DNA of 64,000 bases from positions 248,001 through 312,000 of the forward strand of contig JAIXMF010000015.1 of the NCBI GenBank assembly GCA_025201365.1, written 5' to 3'. The first letter of the stretch is position 1. Each line of letters begins with the position of its first letter. Positions 60,216 through 64,000 of the stretch are shown here, piece after piece. This stretch comes from Syncephalis plumigaleata. Its lineage: Eukaryota > Zoopagomycota > Zoopagomycetes > Zoopagales > Piptocephalidaceae. A program made the position numbers and the translations under genes. The notes below the pieces were generated by a model. That model ran no database searches and was not told where the DNA came from. It saw only the letters and a list, made by a program, of their open reading frames with translations.

Positions 60216-60591
60216 TATCGCTTCCCTATCAATTGAATATTCATCTCTAATCTACCAAGTATATATACAATAATCAAAAGCTGTTCAATAAACTTTTTGT
60301 TCATTCATTCAATTCAAGCATAACATAGTAGATTTACAAACAAATATACTATAAATTGCTAACAGCTTTATTGTTTAGTACGTCTTCGTTTTACAGACTG
60401 ATCATCATCGTAAGAGCTAGAAAGAAAGGTAAGAGCCATACAACACAATGGTGACAGTAGAATAATGTTTTAGAAATGGTAAATCGCACAGCAGATACGG
60501 ATAATATAGAATGGCATTGAAAAGAGAAATAAGAACAATAGCAACGTATTAACCAACTTGATCTTATTATCATCATCATCATCATCGCTTC
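60216..60591. other. Convergent 3' region between Vps45 and Hsp104
   Basis: AT-rich with an (ATC)n run near 60571-60587 directly after the Hsp104 stop. AATAAA is present near 60286 for Vps45. No gene seen. Confidence 0.45.
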
Positions 60592-63500
60592 TTACTCGAC
60601 AGGATCTATAGGCATTTCATCGACGGTAGCAGCATGTCTATCACCATTATCATGGTGTATAAATATGTTCTTGTCGTGACTATCCTCGCCTCCTCCATCC
60701 TCTAGTATCATATCATCATCAGGTAATGGTTCCATGTGGAATGTCAATTGATGTTGCTTGTCGGCATCCACCACAACGAGTGATCGTTCCACTAGTTCGC
60801 CACTCACTAGCATACGACTAACCTGGGTGACAATATGTTTCTCGAGGTATCGGCGAAGTGGTCGTGCACCAAACGATGGATCATACGACGATTGCACGAT
60901 TGCATCCAACGCGGCATCCTTCACCCGTAGACCGATACGACGCTGTGCTAATCGAGTGGCCACTCGGTCGATTTGTATACGCACGACATTGCGTAGATTC
61001 TCGGGTGTTAGCGCGGAGAACATGACAATGTCGTCGAGTCGATTAAGGAACTCGGGACGGAAGAAGCGTTTCATCTCGCCTAGCACAAGCTCGCGTGTCT
61101 CCTCGCTAATATGGCCATCCTTGCGTGTACCCGCCAATATGTGATCCTGTCCGATATTACTCGTGAGGATGATCACCGTGTTACTGAAATCGACAACACG
61201 TCCACGTCCATCGGTGAGACGCGCGTCGTCTAGCACTTCCAGTAGAATGTTCAACACTTGTTGATGTGCCTTCTCCACCTCATCAAACAACACCACGGTG
61301 TAGGGTCGACGTCGAACAACCTCAGTGAGCTGGCCGCCTTCATCGTAGCCGACATAACCGGGTGGTGCACCAATAAGTCGAGCCACCGAATGACTAAATA
61401 ACAATAAGGAGCAATGAATAAAATATATAAAAGTAACGATAATCTGCTTGCTTACCTTTCCATGTACTCGGACATATCAATACGAACCATGTACTGCTCG
61501 CTATCGAATAGTTCTGCTGCCAATGCCTTGGCCAATTCCGTCTTACCCACACCGGTAGGTCCAAGAAATAGGAAACTACCCGTGGGCTGTTGCTCTCGTG
61601 CTAGACCGGCCCTACTGCGTAATACGGCATCGGCCACCGCGGTAACCGCCTCCTCTTGACCCACCACACGTTTCTGTAGGGTATCCTCGAGTTTCAATAG
61701 TCGATCCGCTTGTGTACGATTCAGTCGTTGTACAGGAATGCCCGTCCACCGGGCAACTACCTCGGTGATTTGCTCCTCGCCAACAACATCGGTCAACATG
61801 GGCGCTGCCGTCGCTTCCTGATTACTACTCTCGAGTCGTTGTTGCTCTTGCTCCTTGCGCTCCTTCTCCATCTCGGCTAACTTTGCGAGTTGCTTCTCAA
61901 TATCTGGAATGGCATAGTAGCGAATATCGGCTGCCTTTGCCAAATCACGCTGACGCTCTGCTTCCGCGGCTCGATTGCGCATATCATCAAGCTTCTGCTT
62001 GAGATCACGTATCTCGTCGAGATGTCCCTTCTGCATGCTATACTGTAATTTCAACGGTTCTAGTTCATCGCGTATCTTGCTCATCTCCTCGTTGACCTTC
62101 TTTAATCGATGCTGACTCGCCGAGTCTTTCTCCTTGGCCAGCGCAGTTGCCTCCACCTCCAATTGAAGATGACGCCGCTCCAATTGATCGATGATCTCCG
62201 GTTGCGAGTCGAGTTGTACGCGTGTATTAGCACATGCTTCATCCATCAGATCGATCGCTTTATCGGGTAGGAATCGACTGGTGATGTAACGATCGGATAG
62301 TTTGGCGGCAGCCACCAAGGCAGCATCGGCAATCTTGACACCGTGATGATTCTCGTACTTCCCCTTGAGACCGCGTAGAATACTAATGGTGTCATTAACG
62401 GATGGCTCTCCTACTTGCACCTGTTGGAATCGACGCTCGAATGCGGCATCCTTTTCCATGTACTTTTTATACTCGTCCAATGTAGTGGCACCCTATCATT
62501 TGAAATAACAATACAGTTAACAACATACATACATATATGTGCATAGCATATACTTACAATGCAGCGTAACTCGCCACGAGCCAGCATTGGTTTCAACAAG
62601 TTGGCCGCATCCATGGCACCATCCGTTTTACCCGCGCCCAATACCAAATGGATCTCGTCAATAAACAGAATGACGCCCGTCTCACTCTCCTTGACTTCTT
62701 TCAGGACAGACTTGAGTCGTTCTTCAAATTCACCGCGATACTTTGCTCCCGCTAATGATTACATACAATGAAATAAAAATGGATTAGAAATGAGATACAC
62801 GTAATAAACTAGTGAATACCTCTACTCGATCATCATACTTACCGATTAATGCACCCATATCTAGCGAGTATAGCTTTGCTTGCAAGTTCATAGGTACATC
62901 CTTTTGTACAATACGCTGAGCCAATCCCTCAACAATAGCCGTCTTACCTATCATCGGTATTAGCATTATATCTACTATTACTACTATTGCTACTACTTAC
63001 CAACACCAGGTTCACCGATGAGTACGGGATTATTCTTGGTACGACGTGATAGTACACGAATAACCCGACGTATCTCGTCGTCCCTACCAATCACCGGATC
63101 AATCTTGCCACTCTCGGCCAGGGCAATCATATCGACGGCGTATTTATTGAGTGCATCGTAGCCCTCCTCAGCATTTCGACTTTCTACACGTCGATTACCG
63201 CGTACTTGAGCAACCGCCTCTTGAAGGGTCTTCGCGGTCAGTCCACTCGTGGTCAATGCCTTGCCCGTGTCACGATCATCCATCAGGGCGAGTATCAAAT
63301 GGTCCACCGCTAAATGCGTATCCTTTTGCGCCTTCTGCTTATCCTTGGCATTGTGCAATAGCTTGAGCGTAGTGGATGCCATGGATATCTGCTCAGGTGG
63401 CGGGTCCTGCACCGGTAAACGGATGACTAGTCGTTTCAGTTCACGCTCCACCGAGACTGGATCGCCACCGGCTTTCTGGATAATGTTACGCATGAAATTC

Positions 63501-63718
63501 TCCTCATCCGCCATGAGAGCACTACCAATGTGCGCGGGCATCTACAATACAACACATGATGATGATGTGTAAGTACATAATGCATTTATTGCTCGTTGAC
63601 ATGTAGTCGATCCAGCTTAACTTACCAGCTGAGGATTCTGCTGAGACTGTGCAAGCTCAATCGATGCATTGATAAGCTTGACCGTCTTCTCGGTCATATG
63701 TTCTGGATTGAACGCCAT
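60592..63718 (-). CDS. HSP104: Hsp104/ClpB disaggregase
   Basis: Hexameric AAA+ ATPase that pulls proteins out of aggregates together with Hsp70/Hsp40. Start [20 protein letters not shown]. The Clp-N domain follows ([32 protein letters not shown]). The first AAA module has [20 protein letters not shown], Walker [19 protein letters not shown] split by an intron, and RGELRCI then [20 protein letters not shown]. The M-domain coiled coil is at about 61.85-62.2 kb. The second module has [20 protein letters not shown], Walker [20 protein letters not shown], Walker [13 protein letters not shown] and [13 protein letters not shown]. No N-terminal targeting sequence, so cytosolic/nuclear Hsp104 rather than the mitochondrial Hsp78. 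The tail is acidic and ends MPIDPVE. Six exons, no frame slip. Upstream sits a heat-shock element. Confidence 0.95.
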
Positions 63719-63870
63719 ACTGGTAAAAGTAATAACAGTTATCGATATATACGATAGAACGAATAATGAATGCTTTAGAAAGAAAGAAAGAAAAGTATAC
63801 AATAATTTGTGAATAAATGAATGAATGGATGACGTAGATGACAAACGATAAATGTGTGAGGAAAGACCGG

Positions 63871-63877
63871 TTTTATA
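63871..63877 (-). promoter_or_regulatory. TATA box of the Hsp104 gene
   Basis: Minus strand reads TATAAAA, about 155 bases upstream of the start codon at 63718 and just downstream of the heat-shock element. This is a typical distance when a leader of roughly 120 nt is allowed. Confidence 0.55.
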
Positions 63878-63888
63878 GTTTTTATGAC

Positions 63889-63911
63889 GTCTAGAATTTG
63901 CTGGAACCATC
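63889..63911 (-). promoter_or_regulatory. Heat-shock element (Hsf1 site) of the Hsp104 gene
   Basis: The plus strand reads GTC TA GAA TT TGC TG GAA CC ATC: alternating TTC-like and GAA units every five bases, with two perfect GAA units and three one-mismatch units. It lies 12 bases upstream of the TATA box. Hsf1 control of Hsp104 is established in fungi. Confidence 0.6.
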
Positions 63912-64000
63912 TCTAAAATTGGCATGTATGCCATATAGTGTAACGATTGTATGTCATCGAGTAGGCATGACTGAGACACGCACTTCGGCATGAATGCTTG

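Overview
The window is nuclear DNA of a eukaryote with compact, intron-rich genes. Introns are mostly 50-120 nt, begin GTAAGT and end TAG. Intergenic DNA is AT-rich with CT-rich tracts before many start codons. The gene set points to a fungus, most likely an early-diverging lineage or a close relative. It includes a fungal-type Munc13/Ync13 with C2 between MHD1 and MHD2, a septin, FMP27/Hobbit, AIM24, Hsp104, Mad3 with KEN boxes, and a fungal-type J-domain protein with a glycine-zipper tail. A voltage-gated K+ channel is also present, a family generally absent from Dikarya. The species cannot be fixed from this sequence. I see no bacterial, viral, CRISPR, rRNA or tRNA feature.

Layout. 1-3.3 kb: tail of an unknown gene, then a Kv-type K+ channel (+). 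3.6-8.3 kb: Munc13-like priming factor (-). 8.3-10.5 kb: long non-coding stretch. 10.5-12.0 kb: septin with a large acidic insert (+). 12.7-22.0 kb: FMP27/Hobbit/SABRE bridge-like lipid transfer protein (+). 22.1-23.8 kb: AIM24 (-). 25.0-27.5 kb: VHS-GAT adaptor (+). 27.7-28.7 kb: WBP4-like spliceosomal zinc finger (-). 29.2-31.4 kb: PPR protein (+). 31.6-33.3 kb: paraoxonase-like protein (-). 35.0-37.7 kb: LENG8/Thp3-like SAC3 protein (-). 38.4-39.6 kb: syntaxin-6/Tlg1 SNARE (+). 39.8-40.8 kb: TPR protein (-). 42.5-43.4 kb: unknown coiled-coil protein inside an inverted repeat (-). 44.0-46.9 kb: Mad3/BubR1 (-). 47.2-49.3 kb: unresolved membrane-protein-like coding remnants (+). 49.9-51.4 kb: dTDP-glucose 4,6-dehydratase family (+). 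51.9-52.3 kb: cytochrome c (+). 52.9-53.8 kb: ribosomal protein eS7 (-). 55.0-57.6 kb: tandem cluster of J-domain, small glycine-zipper and J-domain genes (+). 57.9-60.2 kb: Vps45 (+). 60.6-63.7 kb: Hsp104 (-), with a heat-shock element and TATA box.

Two themes stand out. Membrane traffic is heavily represented: Munc13, VHS-GAT adaptor, Tlg1/Stx6, Vps45 and FMP27, with Tlg1/Stx6 and Vps45 acting in the same TGN/endosome fusion step. The most novel structure is the tandem trio at 55.0-57.6 kb: all three genes carry a 46-nt middle exon at the same place and phase encoding a G-x3-G-x3-G segment, so the small middle gene looks like a relative that lacks the J domain.

A technical point affects most genes. 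Conserved proteins repeatedly change reading frame without an intron, and nearly every time adding one base to a short homopolymer (GG to GGG, AA to AAA and so on) restores the family's sequence. This looks like residual homopolymer error in a long-read assembly rather than gene decay. CDS spans below run from the supported start to the supported stop across these sites.
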